Shown: one piece after another, positions 7,239-15,685 of the stretch | Layout of the letters: every line of letters begins with the position of its first letter | How positions within the stretch are numbered: the stretch's first letter is position 1 | DNA from: Lysobacteraceae bacterium | Lineage (GTDB): Bacteria; Pseudomonadota; Gammaproteobacteria; DSM-19610 | Reading direction: 5' to 3' | NCBI GenBank assembly: GCA_020201295.1 | Contig: JAIVHA010000149.1 | Location: 1 to 20,966, forward strand | DNA: 20,966 nucleotides | The notes under the pieces: model-generated | Told to the model about the DNA's origin: nothing | Seen by the model: the letters and a program-made list of their open reading frames with translations, nothing else | The model's database searches: none | Made by a program: the position numbers and the translations under genes

Positions 7239-8657
7239 ATGAACGCTGTCATGAAAAGCTCCAACGACTACAAGGTCGCCGACCTGTCCCTGGCCGACTG
7301 GGGACGCAAGGAAATCTCCATCGCCGAAAGCGAAATGCCCGGCCTGGTCGCCCTGCGCGAGGAATTCGGTGCCGCCAAGCCCCTCAAGGGCGCCCGCATC
7401 ACCGGCAGCCTGCACATGACCATCCAGACCGCGGTGCTGATCGAAACCCTGGTCGAGCTCGGCGCCGAAGTGCGCTGGGCCTCCTGCAACATCTACTCGA
7501 CTCAGGACCACGCCGCCGCCGCCATCGCCGCCGCGGGCATCCCGGTCTATGCCTGGAAGGGCGAGAGCATCGAGGAATACTGGTGGTGCACCGAACAGGC
7601 CCTGAACTGGCCCGACGGCAAAGGCCCCAACATGATCCTCGACGACGGTGGCGACGCCACCCTGCTCATCCACAAAGGCGTGGAATTCGAGAAGGCCGGC
7701 GCCGTGCCGGAGCCCAAGGCCGGTGACAACGAGGAATGGAAGGCCATCCTCGCCGTGCTGAAGAAGAACCTGGCCGCCGACAACAAGAAATGGCGCGCCA
7801 TGGCGGAAAACATCAAGGGCGTGACCGAGGAAACCACCACCGGCGTGCATCGTCTCTACCAGATGATGGAAAAGAACCAGCTGCTGTTCCCGGCCATGAA
7901 CGTCAACGATTCCGTGACCAAGAGCAAGTTCGACAACCTCTACGGCTGCCGCGAATCCCTGCTCGATGGCATCAAGCGTGCCACCGATGTGATGATCGCC
8001 GGCAAGATCTGCGTGGTGCTGGGCTATGGCGATGTAGGCAAGGGCTGTGCCCAGGCCTTCCGCGGCATGGGCGCCACCGTGCTGGTGACCGAGATCGATC
8101 CCATCTGTGCCCTGCAGGCCACCATGGAAGGCTATCGCGTGGTCACCATGGACGAAGCCGCCAGCATCGGTGATATCTTCGTCACCACCACCGGCAACGT
8201 GCACGTCATCGATCACGACCACATGGTCGCCATGAAGAACGAGGCCATCGTCTGCAATATCGGCCACTTCGATTCGGAGATCAACATCGCCTCCCTGGAA
8301 AAGTACCAGTGGGACGAGATCAAGCCGCAGGTGGATCACGTCATCTTCCCCGATGGCAAGAAGATCACCATCCTGGCCAAGGGTCGACTGGTGAACCTGG
8401 GCTGCGCCACCGGCCACCCCAGCTTCGTAATGTCCGCTTCCTTCACCAACCAGGTGATGGCGCAGATGGAGCTGTTCGGCAACACCAGCGCCTACGGCAA
8501 CGAGGTCTACATCCTGCCCAAGTCACTGGATGAAAAGGTCGCCCGCCTGCACCTGCAGAAGATCGGCGCCCACCTCACCACCCTGACGCCCGAGCAGGCG
8601 GAATACCTGGGGATGAGTGTCGAAGGGCCCTACAAGCCGGATCACTACCGGTATTGA
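7239..8657 (+). CDS. ahcY: Adenosylhomocysteinase (S-adenosylhomocysteine hydrolase)
   Basis: Reversibly splits S-adenosylhomocysteine into adenosine and homocysteine, relieving product inhibition of methyltransferases; active as a cytosolic tetramer with bound NAD. The product is 472 residues and carries the roughly 40-residue insertion common in proteobacterial forms. Seen: GSLHMTIQTAVLIETL and SCNIYSTQDHAAAAIA in the substrate domain, the NAD-binding GYGDVGKG at residues 262-269, GHFDSEI, and the family-typical C-terminal KPDHYRY that folds over the neighbouring subunit's cofactor. An in-frame ATG-less extension back to 7158 runs through the riboswitch and was rejected; the ATG at 7239 has AGAGG eight bases upstream. 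Its stop overlaps the metF start by one base. Confidence 0.98.
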   Translation: MNAVMKSSNDYKVADLSLADWGRKEISIAESEMPGLVALREEFGAAKPLKGARITGSLHMTIQTAVLIETLVELGAEVRWASCNIYSTQDHAAAAIAAAGIPVYAWKGESIEEYWWCTEQALNWPDGKGPNMILDDGGDATLLIHKGVEFEKAGAVPEPKAGDNEEWKAILAVLKKNLAADNKKWRAMAENIKGVTEETTTGVHRLYQMMEKNQLLFPAMNVNDSVTKSKFDNLYGCRESLLDGIKRATDVMIAGKICVVLGYGDVGKGCAQAFRGMGATVLVTEIDPICALQATMEGYRVVTMDEAASIGDIFVTTTGNVHVIDHDHMVAMKNEAIVCNIGHFDSEINIASLEKYQWDEIKPQVDHVIFPDGKKITILAKGRLVNLGCATGHPSFVMSASFTNQVMAQMELFGNTSAYGNEVYILPKSLDEKVARLHLQKIGAHLTTLTPEQAEYLGMSVEGPYKPDHYRY

Positions 8658-9469
8658 TGGCTGTCAGGCCGTACGCATATGGCCGCGCGGACAAGCTGCG
8701 TACAGTACGGGAGGAACTGGGGCAGATGAAGCCCGAATTCTTCTCGGTGACCTTCGGCGCCGGCGGCAGTACCCAGCAAGGCACCTTTGATACCGTCGTG
8801 GAAATCCAGGCGGCCGGCTATGGCGCGGCGCCCCACCTGTCCTGCGTCGGCTCCACCCGTGAACGGGTGCGCAGCCTGCTCCAGGACTACATCGACAAGG
8901 GTGTGAAGCGCATCGTCGCCCTGCGCGGCGACATCCCCTCGGGCATGCGAGACAGCGGCGATTTCCGCCATGCCAACGAACTGGTGAGCTTCATCCGCGC
9001 CGAGACCGGCGACCATTTCATCATCGACGTGGCGGCCTACCCGGAATTCCATCCCCAGGCGAAAAATGCCCAGGCCGACCTGGCCAACTTCAAGCGCAAG
9101 GTGGAAGCAGGCGCCAACAGTGCCATCACCCAGTATTTCTACAGCCCTGATGCTTATTACCGCTTCGTGGACGACTGCGAGCGCATGGGGCTGGACCTGC
9201 CCATCGTGCCGGGCATCATGCCCATCACCAACTACAGCCAGCTGGCGCGCTTCTCCGACATGTGCGGCGCCGAGATCCCGCGCTGGATCCGCAAGCGCCT
9301 GGAAGGCTACGGCGATGACCACGCCGCCATCCGCGCCTTCGGTGAAGAGGTGGTGACGGAACTGTGCGCCGACCTGCTGCGCCAGGGTGCCCCGGGCCTG
9401 CACTTCTACACCATGAACCAGTCCGCCCCCACCCTGGCGTTGTGGCGTAACCTACAGGGGTTGGTGTAA
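8657..9469 (+). CDS. metF: Methylenetetrahydrofolate reductase, N-terminally shortened
   Basis: MetF reduces 5,10-methylene-tetrahydrofolate to 5-methyl-tetrahydrofolate with FAD, feeding methionine synthase. The core is clear: KPEFFSVTFGAGGST near residue 25, APHLSC, VALRGD (FAD/folate-contacting Asp), AAYPEFHP, ANSAITQYF, PGIMPITN and the C-terminal LHFYTMN. The product is only 270 residues. Family members normally begin with a first strand reading like SFEFFPPKT, whose Glu (Glu28 in E. coli) is needed for catalysis. Here the protein starts MAVRPYAYGRADKLR and the motif is absent in all three frames back to the intact ahcY end. The ATG at 8657 overlaps the ahcY TGA, so translation would be coupled; a TTG three bases earlier is also possible. 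It may be a non-functional remnant. Confidence 0.85.
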   Translation: MAVRPYAYGRADKLRTVREELGQMKPEFFSVTFGAGGSTQQGTFDTVVEIQAAGYGAAPHLSCVGSTRERVRSLLQDYIDKGVKRIVALRGDIPSGMRDSGDFRHANELVSFIRAETGDHFIIDVAAYPEFHPQAKNAQADLANFKRKVEAGANSAITQYFYSPDAYYRFVDDCERMGLDLPIVPGIMPITNYSQLARFSDMCGAEIPRWIRKRLEGYGDDHAAIRAFGEEVVTELCADLLRQGAPGLHFYTMNQSAPTLALWRNLQGLV

Positions 9470-9481
9470 TACACCAAAATA

Positions 9482-9788
9482 TTCACCGCAAAGGCGCAAA
9501 GGACGCAGAGAAATGCGGCCACTTTGCTACTACCATGGCGCGAAGAAACCTGGGAACGGCTATCCTATGGGATATCTTGCTTCTATAACCCTGAAAATTC
9601 ATTTCAGCCACGGAATCACACGGAAGACACGGAAATAACACCTCGCCGTGAAGCCTCTGCACGGTACCCGGAGGGTGAGGGGGCTTTTATGTCAAGCTTA
9701 TGATCTTGTCCGTGTTTTTCCGTGTGATTCCGTGGCAAATGGAGTTCTTAGGATGATTTCTTCGCGCCCTTTGCGTCCTTGCGGTGAA
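9482..9788. repeat. Concentric inverted-repeat element between metF and the adaptor gene
   Basis: The metF-to-adaptor spacer (9470-9850) holds no gene; most of it is layered palindromes. Outer arms: TTCACCGCAAAGGCGCAAAG at 9482-9501, continuing to about 9513, faces an inverted related arm at about 9757-9788 (CTTTGCGTCCTTGCGGTGAA). Inner arms: CCACGGAA-type repeats at 9607-9634 and 9708-9736, copy 2 of the family, differing by one short indel and the last base. The centre holds a weak hairpin ending in GGCTTTT (9651-9688) that could terminate the metF transcript. A second GGCGCGAAGAAA at 9537-9548 echoes the inverse of the right outer arm. No transposase is present. Confidence 0.85.
9651..9688 (+). 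terminator. Possible terminator downstream of metF, inside the repeat centre
   Basis: AAGCC at 9651-9655 can pair with GGCTT at 9682-9686, with partial pairing inside (CTC against GAG), and the stem runs into four T residues. The stem is imperfect, so this is only a candidate intrinsic terminator for the ahcY-metF transcript. Confidence 0.35.
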
Positions 9789-9850
9789 CAGAGGGGAATC
9801 TGCTCCCGTTACCCGTGAGTAACCATCGACCAGCCAGGGAATCGACCGTC

Positions 9851-10882
9851 ATGTGGAAGCCCCGTCACCTCCTGTGGATCCTCCTGCTGCCCGCAAGTCT
9901 CGCCGCCGAGGACAGCACCCTCGCCACTCAGCGCGTGGAAACACAGACCCTGCCCATCGAGCGTCGTTTCGACGGCATCGTGGAAGCCGTGCACCAGGGC
10001 ACCCTGTCCTCCCAGGTCAGTGGACGCATCGAGGAGGTGCTGTTCGACGTGGACGACTTCGTGGAGGCCGGCACCCTGCTGGTCCGTTTCCGCGACCTCG
10101 ACCAGCAGGCGGGAGTGAGCCGTGCCCAGGCCGGGCTGCGTGAGGCCGAGGCCCGGGTGCGGGAAACCGGCGCCGAACTGCAGCGCTTCCAGCAGCTGTT
10201 CGGCGAAAACCTGGTGTCCCGGGCTGGACTCGACCGTGCCGAGGCAGAGGCCAAGGCGGCCCAGGCACGCCTCAAGGCCGCCCGCGCCGGGCTGAGCCAG
10301 GCCGAGGAACAGCTGGAACATACCCGGGTGCGGGCGCCCTACAGCGGCATCGTCACCCAGCGCCACGTGGAGCCCGGCGAGACCGCCAATATCGGCCAGG
10401 CACTCATGTCCGGTCTGTCCCTGGACCGCCTGCGCCTCAGCACCCAGGTGCCGCAGACCTACATCGAAGCCATTCGCCGCCATCAGACCGCCCGTATCGA
10501 ACTGCCCGACGGCGCGAGCGTGGAAAGCCGGGACGTCACCCTGTTCCCCTACGCCGAGGCGGGCAGCCACAGCTTCCGGGTACGGGTGCGCCTGCCCGAG
10601 GGCCTGGCAGGACTGTACCCGGGCATGCTGCTCAAGACCGCCTTCACCGTGGGTGAAGCCGAACAGCTGCTCATCCCCTTGTCTTCAGTGGCCCTGCGCA
10701 GTGAGCTGACCGGTGTCTATGTCCAGGATGCGGACGGCCGACTGCACTTTCGTCAACTGCGCCTGGGCGAGCGCCGCAACGGCGAGGTGGCCGTACTGGC
10801 CGGGCTGTCCGCCGGCGAGACCATCGCCCTGGATCCCATCGCCGCGGGCATCGCCCTCAAGCAGCAACGCAGCCAACCCTGA
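9851..10882 (+). CDS. RND efflux periplasmic adaptor (membrane fusion protein)
   Basis: Links an inner-membrane RND pump to an outer-membrane channel. The 343-residue product starts with a secretion signal (positively charged MWKPRH, then LLWILLLPASLAA). It continues with a first half of the lipoyl-like domain (GTLSSQVSGRIEEVLFDVDDFVEAGTLL), a long Ala/Glu/Arg-rich helical hairpin at about residues 80-150 (AQAGLREAEARVRETGAEL), the second lipoyl half (LEHTRVRAPYSGIVTQRHVEPGE), then beta-barrel and membrane-proximal domains. It belongs to the HlyD/AcrA-like adaptor family. The ATG at 9851 is preferred over a GTG at 9815 because it starts directly at the signal peptide and has AGGGA upstream. 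The stop lies nine bases before the RND start, so both are one transcript. No outer-membrane factor gene is present. Confidence 0.92.
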   Translation: MWKPRHLLWILLLPASLAAEDSTLATQRVETQTLPIERRFDGIVEAVHQGTLSSQVSGRIEEVLFDVDDFVEAGTLLVRFRDLDQQAGVSRAQAGLREAEARVRETGAELQRFQQLFGENLVSRAGLDRAEAEAKAAQARLKAARAGLSQAEEQLEHTRVRAPYSGIVTQRHVEPGETANIGQALMSGLSLDRLRLSTQVPQTYIEAIRRHQTARIELPDGASVESRDVTLFPYAEAGSHSFRVRVRLPEGLAGLYPGMLLKTAFTVGEAEQLLIPLSSVALRSELTGVYVQDADGRLHFRQLRLGERRNGEVAVLAGLSAGETIALDPIAAGIALKQQRSQP

Positions 10883-10891
10883 GGACGGCAC

Positions 10892-13800
10892 ATGGGTATT
10901 TCGGGCCGTATCGCGCAACGCTTCCAGGATTCGGAGATCACTCCACTGCTGGCCCTGATGGGCTTGCTGCTGGGCCTGTTCGCGGTACTGGTGACGCCGC
11001 GCGAGGAAGAGCCGCAGATCAATGTCACCTTCGCCAATGTGTTCATCCCCTTCCCTGGCGCGAGCGCCCGCGAGGTGGAGCATCTGGTGACCACCCCCGC
11101 CGAACAGGTGCTGTCGGAGATCGAGGGCGTCAAGCACATCTATTCTGTCTCCCGCCCCGGCATGGCCGTGCTCACCGTCGAATACGCCGTGGGTGAGGAG
11201 CGCGCCAACGCCATCGTGCGGCTCTACAATGCCGTGTTTTCCAACCAGGACTGGCTGCCCGGGAACCTGGGCGTGGGCCAGCCGCTGATCAAGCCCCAGG
11301 GCATCGATGATGTACCCATCGTGGGCCTGACCCTGTGGACCACGGATCCCACACTGGGTGCCTATGAGTTGGAACGGGTCGCCCACACCCTCGAGGCGGA
11401 ACTCAAGCGCGTGCCCGGCACCCGCGACATCTACACCCTCGGCGGCCCGGACCAGACCGTGCTGGTGGAACTGGATGCCGCGCGGCTTGCCGGCCACGGC
11501 CTGGCGATTACCGACCTGCGCCAGGCCCTGCAGCTCGCCAACCAGGTGCAGCACAGCGGCGCCGTGGTGCGGGACGACCAGGAGATCCCCGTCACGATCG
11601 GCGAGTTCTTCCAGTCCGCCGGGGAGGTGGCCCGCCTGGTAGTGGGCACGCACAACGGCGCGCCCGTGTTCCTGGAGGACGTGGCCCGCATTCGTCACGG
11701 TCCCGACCAGCCGAGCCGGCTGGTGTGGATGGGCACCGGCCCGGCGGCAGCCACCGAAAAAAACATCCAGTCCCCGGGCCTGCACCCGGCCGTGACCCTG
11801 GCCATCGCCAAGCAGCCGGGCACCAATGCCGTGCAGGTGGCGCGCCAGGTCATTGACCGGGTCGAGCAGCTAAAGGGCATTTTCATACCCGAGGGCATCG
11901 AGGTGACGGTGACCCGCGACTATGGCGCCACCGCCAACGACAAGGCCCAGACCCTGATCAAGAAACTGGCCTTCGCCACCACTTCGGTGGTGGTACTGGT
12001 ACTGCTGGCCCTGGGCTGGCGTGAAGCCTTCATTGTAGGCGTAGCCGTGGTGGTCACCCTGGCCATCACCCTGTTCGCCTCCTGGGCCTGGGGCTTCACC
12101 CTCAACCGCGTGTCGCTGTTCGCCCTGATCTTCTCCATCGGCATCCTGGTGGACGACGCCATCGTGGTGGTGGAGAACATCCACCGCCACCTCGCCATGG
12201 GCGGCAAGAAGCTGCGCGAGGCCATCCCCGCCGCCGTGGACGAGGTGGGTGGCCCCACCATCCTCGCCACCCTCACCGTCATCGCCGCGCTGCTGCCCAT
12301 GGCCTTCGTCTCCGGCCTGATGGGGCCTTATATGAGCCCCATCCCCATCAATGCCAGTATCGGCATGCTCATCTCCCTGATCGTGGCCTTCGTCGTCACC
12401 CCCTGGCTGGGCTTTCGCTTCCTTGGCGGTCACTCCCAGGCCACCACGAGCCAGGACAGCGCCACGGACCGCTTCTTCCAGCGCGTCATGCTGCCCTTCC
12501 TGCGCGGCGACGAGGGGCGCGGCCGACGCCGCGGCCTGACCCTGGTGATGTTGCTGCTGATCGTCGCATCCGTCGGCCTGGTGGCCCTGCAGTGGGTGGT
12601 GCTCAAGATGCTGCCCTTCGATAACAAGTCAGAATTCCAGGTGGTCGTGGACATGCCCGAGGGCAGCAGCCTGGAACAGACCAATCGGGTACTCCAGGAA
12701 CTGGGCGCGCATCTGGCCACGGTGCCCGAGGTAAGCGACTACCAGCTCTACGCCGGCAGCGCCTCGCCCATCAATTTCAATGGCCTGGTGCGGCAATACT
12801 ATTTGCGCAGCGAAGCGCACCAGGGTGATATCCAGGTCAACCTGGTGGACAAGAAACACCGCGAGCGCAGCAGCCATGGCATCGCCCGCGACGTGCGTGA
12901 AACCCTGCAGGCCATCGGTGCGCCCTACGGTGCCAACATCAAGATCACCGAGGTTCCACCTGGCCCGCCGGTGCTGTCGCCGCTGGTGGTGGAGGTCTAT
13001 GGTCTCGATTACGAAGGCCAGATCCGTACCGCGCGACACATCCGCGCCGAGTTCGCCGCCACCCCCGACATCGTGGACGTGGACGACAGCGTGGAGGTCA
13101 ATGCCCCCGAGTGGCGCATCCTGGTCGACCGCCAGCGGGCGGCGCGCCTGGGCCTGAGCCAGGCCGACCTGGTGCAGGCCATGACCACGGCACTGGCAGG
13201 CGAAGACGTCACCTACCTGCACGGCGAAGCCGGCAAGTACCCGGTGCCCGTGCGCCTGCGGGCCAGCAATGCCGACCGCGGGGACCTGGATGCCCTGCTC
13301 GGCCTGCGGGTGCGGGCCCGCGACGGCACCCTGGTACCCATGGCCGAGGTGGTCAGCGTGATACCCGGCCTGCGCGAGCACGCCATTCACCACAAGGACC
13401 TGCTGCCGGTGGTCTATGTCACCGGCGACATGGCCGGCAGACTGGATAGCCCCCTGTACGGCATGCTCGAGCTGGTACAGCGCATCGATACCCTGGAGGC
13501 GCCCGACGCGGTGGCGCAATTCTTCATCCAGCAACCCGACAATCCCTACGAGTACAGCATCAAATGGGACGGCGAGTGGCAGATCACGTATGAAACCTTC
13601 CGCGACATGGGCATCGCCTATTCCGTGGGCCTGCTGCTGATCTACCTGCTGGTGGTGGCTCAGTTCCGCTCCTACCTGGTGCCGCTGATCATCATGGCGC
13701 CCATCCCGCTCACGGTCATCGGCGTGCTGCCCGGACACGCCCTCACCGGCGCCCAGTTCACCGCCACTTCCATGATCGGCATGATCGCCCTGGCGGGCAT

Positions 13801-14092
13801 CATCGTGCGCAACTCCATCCTGCTGGTGGACTTCATCAATGAGTCGGTCGCGGCCGGCATGCCCTTCCAGGATGCGGTGATCCGTTCCGGGGCGGTGCGC
13901 GCCAAGCCGATCGTGCTGACGGGCCTCGCCGCCATGCTCGGGGCCTTCTTCATCCTCGACGACCCGATCTTCAACGGCCTGGCCATCAGCCTCATCTTCG
14001 GTATCCTGGTCTCTACCGTTAACCATGGATTTCCTTATGCAAGCTTTTATTCCGTGTGCTTCCGTGTGTTTCCGTGGCCATTTCTATTCATC
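10892..14092 (+). CDS. RND efflux permease, C-terminus lost; frame stays open into bioA
   Basis: Proton-driven inner-membrane pump of the HAE/AcrB-like RND superfamily, partner of the adaptor upstream. TM1 (LLALMGLLLGLFAVLV) is followed by the first large periplasmic loop, TM2-6 with the proton-relay GILVDDAIVVVENI (Asp421-Asp422) in TM4, the second periplasmic loop, and TM7-11 with GIIVRNSILLVDF (Arg973 where AcrB has the relay Lys). Homology stops at residue 1042 (GLAISLIFGILVST), halfway through TM12, where relatives continue with LLTLVVIPVLYY or similar. Codons from 14018 on encode unrelated residues (VNHGFPYASFYSVCF...) that come from a CCACGGAA-type repeat. No stop occurs before bioA, and the full frame 10892-15442 has 1,516 codons. 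GAGG ahead of the ATG supports the start. Substrate unknown. Confidence 0.88.
14050..14078. repeat. Copy 3 of the CCACGGAA-type repeat (single arm, at the RND-bioA junction)
   Basis: Read on the minus strand this 29-base stretch is GCCACGGAAACACACGGAAG followed by CACACGGAA. It matches the arms at 9607-9634 and 1373-1400 with few changes. The bases before it (GCAAGCTTTTA at 14039-14049) resemble those before the right arm of copy 2 (TCAAGCTTAT at 9692-9701). Only the right half of the element is present, which suggests that a deletion joined the RND gene to the middle of an intergenic palindrome. Confidence 0.8.
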
Positions 14093-15442
14093 ATGAAAAA
14101 CTCCGATCTCATCCAACGCGACCTGTCCGTGCTCTGGCACCCCTGCACCCAGATGAAGGACCACGAATGGCTGCCCATGATCCCCATCCGTCGCGGCGAC
14201 GGGGTGTGGCTGGAAGATTTCGAAGGCAAGCGCTACCTGGATGCCATCAGTTCCTGGTGGGTAAACCTGTTCGGCCATAACAACCCGCGCATCAAGGCCG
14301 CCCTGCGCGAGCAGCTGGATACCCTGGAGCATGTCATCCTCGCCGGCTTCACCCACGAGGCCGTGGTGGAACTGTCGGAACGCCTGGTCGCGATGGCACC
14401 GCCCGGACTGGCGCGCTGCTTCTACGCGGACAACGGGTCCTCGGCCATCGAAGTGGCCCTGAAGATGAGCTTTCACTACTGGCGCAACCGGGGTGAAGCG
14501 CGCCGCACCCGCTTCATCACCCTGGAGAACAGCTACCATGGCGAGACCCTGGGCGCCTTGTCCCTGGGCAACGTCCCCCTGTACCGCGAGACCTATGGTC
14601 CATTGCTGCTGGAGACCATCCCCGTGCCCGCGCCGGACTGTTCGCAACGAGAGCCGGGCGAGACCTGCGCCGAATACAGCGAACGTCTATTTGCCCCCAT
14701 GGAAGCGGCCTTGGCGGAGCACGCTCACGAGGTCTGCGCCGTCATCGTCGAGCCCCTGGTACAATGCGCCGGCGGCATGCGCATGCATGACCCGGTGTAT
14801 CTCAAGCTGCTGCGCGAGGCCTGCGACCGCCACCAGGTTCACTTGATCGCCGACGAGATCGCCGTGGGCTTCGGCCGCACCGGCACGCTGTTCGCCTGCG
14901 AACAGGCCGACATCACACCGGACTTCCTGTGCCTGTCCAAGGGACTGACGGGTGGCTACCTGCCCTTGTCCGTCACCCTCACCCGCGAAGAGATCTACGC
15001 GGCTTTCTATGACGACTATGCAAGCCTGAAGGCCTTCCTGCATTCCCACAGCTACACCGGCAATGCCCTGTGCTGCCGCGCGGCACTGGCCACCCTCGAC
15101 ATCTTCGAACAGGATCGCGTGATCGAACACAACCGCGAACTGGCCCGCTGCCTGGCCCGCGTCACCGCGCCCTTTAGCGAACATCCCCATGTCGGCGAGG
15201 TACGCCAGCGGGGGATGATCGTTGCCATGGAGATGGTCAAGGACCGCAAGAAGCGCACCCCTTATCCCTGGCAGGAACGCCGTGGCCTGCGCGTCTACCA
15301 GCATGCGCTGCAACAGGGTGCCCTGCTGCGCCCGTTGGGCAATGTAGTGTATTTCATGCCGCCCTATATCATCGACGAGGAACAGATCGAGTTCCTGGCC
15401 CGCACTGCCTGGGACGGCATCGACGCCGCCACCCGGGATTGA
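14093..15442 (+). CDS. bioA: Adenosylmethionine-8-amino-7-oxononanoate aminotransferase (DAPA synthase)
   Basis: PLP enzyme of biotin synthesis that converts 8-amino-7-oxononanoate (KAPA) to 7,8-diaminopelargonate, using S-adenosylmethionine as amino donor. The 449-residue class III aminotransferase is complete. Seen: VLWHPCTQMKDHEW at the N-terminus, DAISSWWVNLFGH near residue 50, YADNGSSAIEVALKM around 111-125, SYHGET, the PLP-contacting Asp in IADEIAVGFGRTG (residues 252-264) and the Schiff-base Lys283 in LSKGLTGGYLPLS. The ATG at 14093 matches the family start but has no good ribosome binding site, because the upstream bases are repeat sequence. It is in frame with the RND permease with no stop between, so a fusion product is possible. 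Its stop abuts the palindromic element before rsmE. Confidence 0.95.
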   Translation: MKNSDLIQRDLSVLWHPCTQMKDHEWLPMIPIRRGDGVWLEDFEGKRYLDAISSWWVNLFGHNNPRIKAALREQLDTLEHVILAGFTHEAVVELSERLVAMAPPGLARCFYADNGSSAIEVALKMSFHYWRNRGEARRTRFITLENSYHGETLGALSLGNVPLYRETYGPLLLETIPVPAPDCSQREPGETCAEYSERLFAPMEAALAEHAHEVCAVIVEPLVQCAGGMRMHDPVYLKLLREACDRHQVHLIADEIAVGFGRTGTLFACEQADITPDFLCLSKGLTGGYLPLSVTLTREEIYAAFYDDYASLKAFLHSHSYTGNALCCRAALATLDIFEQDRVIEHNRELARCLARVTAPFSEHPHVGEVRQRGMIVAMEMVKDRKKRTPYPWQERRGLRVYQHALQQGALLRPLGNVVYFMPPYIIDEEQIEFLARTAWDGIDAATRD

Positions 15443-15679
15443 ACCTAAAAACCTCAGTTGGCCGCTTTTTGTACCCTGGAGAGTACGATGAATACTGCGT
15501 TTTTTGCCTCCGATGACGTTCACCTCGATGGTGAGCGCGCTACGCGCCCGATTGCACGGTTTTCGACCCGCCTGGCTGCGTTGCTCCTCGTTGCAGGGGG
15601 CGGCCATGCGCCTCGTCGCGCCTTGCCAGCCAACTCGAAAACCGCACACTCGGGCGCATCCAACTGAGGTTTTTAGGTT
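15442..15679. mobile_element. MITE-like palindromic element between bioA and rsmE
   Basis: A perfect 20-bp inverted repeat bounds a 238-base unit: AACCTAAAAACCTCAGTTGG at 15442-15461 and its exact inverse at 15660-15679. Inside, a second inverted pair of 21 bases lies at 15546-15566 and 15635-15655 (GCCCGA...CGGTTTTCGA, 16 or more matching positions). A third short pair is CTGGC at 15572-15576 with GCCAG at 15625-15629. No transposase and no believable gene is inside; a 69-codon frame at 15458-15667 just reads through the repeats. The left end overlaps the last base of the bioA stop codon. The right end supplies the only possible ribosome site (TAGGT) for rsmE. No clear target duplication was seen. 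Confidence 0.75.
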
Positions 15680-15685
15680 AAAACC

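Noticed and set aside
8666..8698. GTACGCA...TGCGTAC inverted repeat at the metF start, considered as a fourth repeat element causing the truncation
   Set aside because: Only seven paired bases around a 19-base loop, no match to the other repeats; chance is likely in GC-rich sequence.
14093..15442. BioA considered truncated like its neighbours
   Set aside because: Both ends match the family and all catalytic motifs are present at normal spacing; the gene is complete.
15458..15667. 69-codon frame inside the palindromic element
   Set aside because: It reads straight through the inverted repeats and has no family resemblance; treated as non-coding element sequence.
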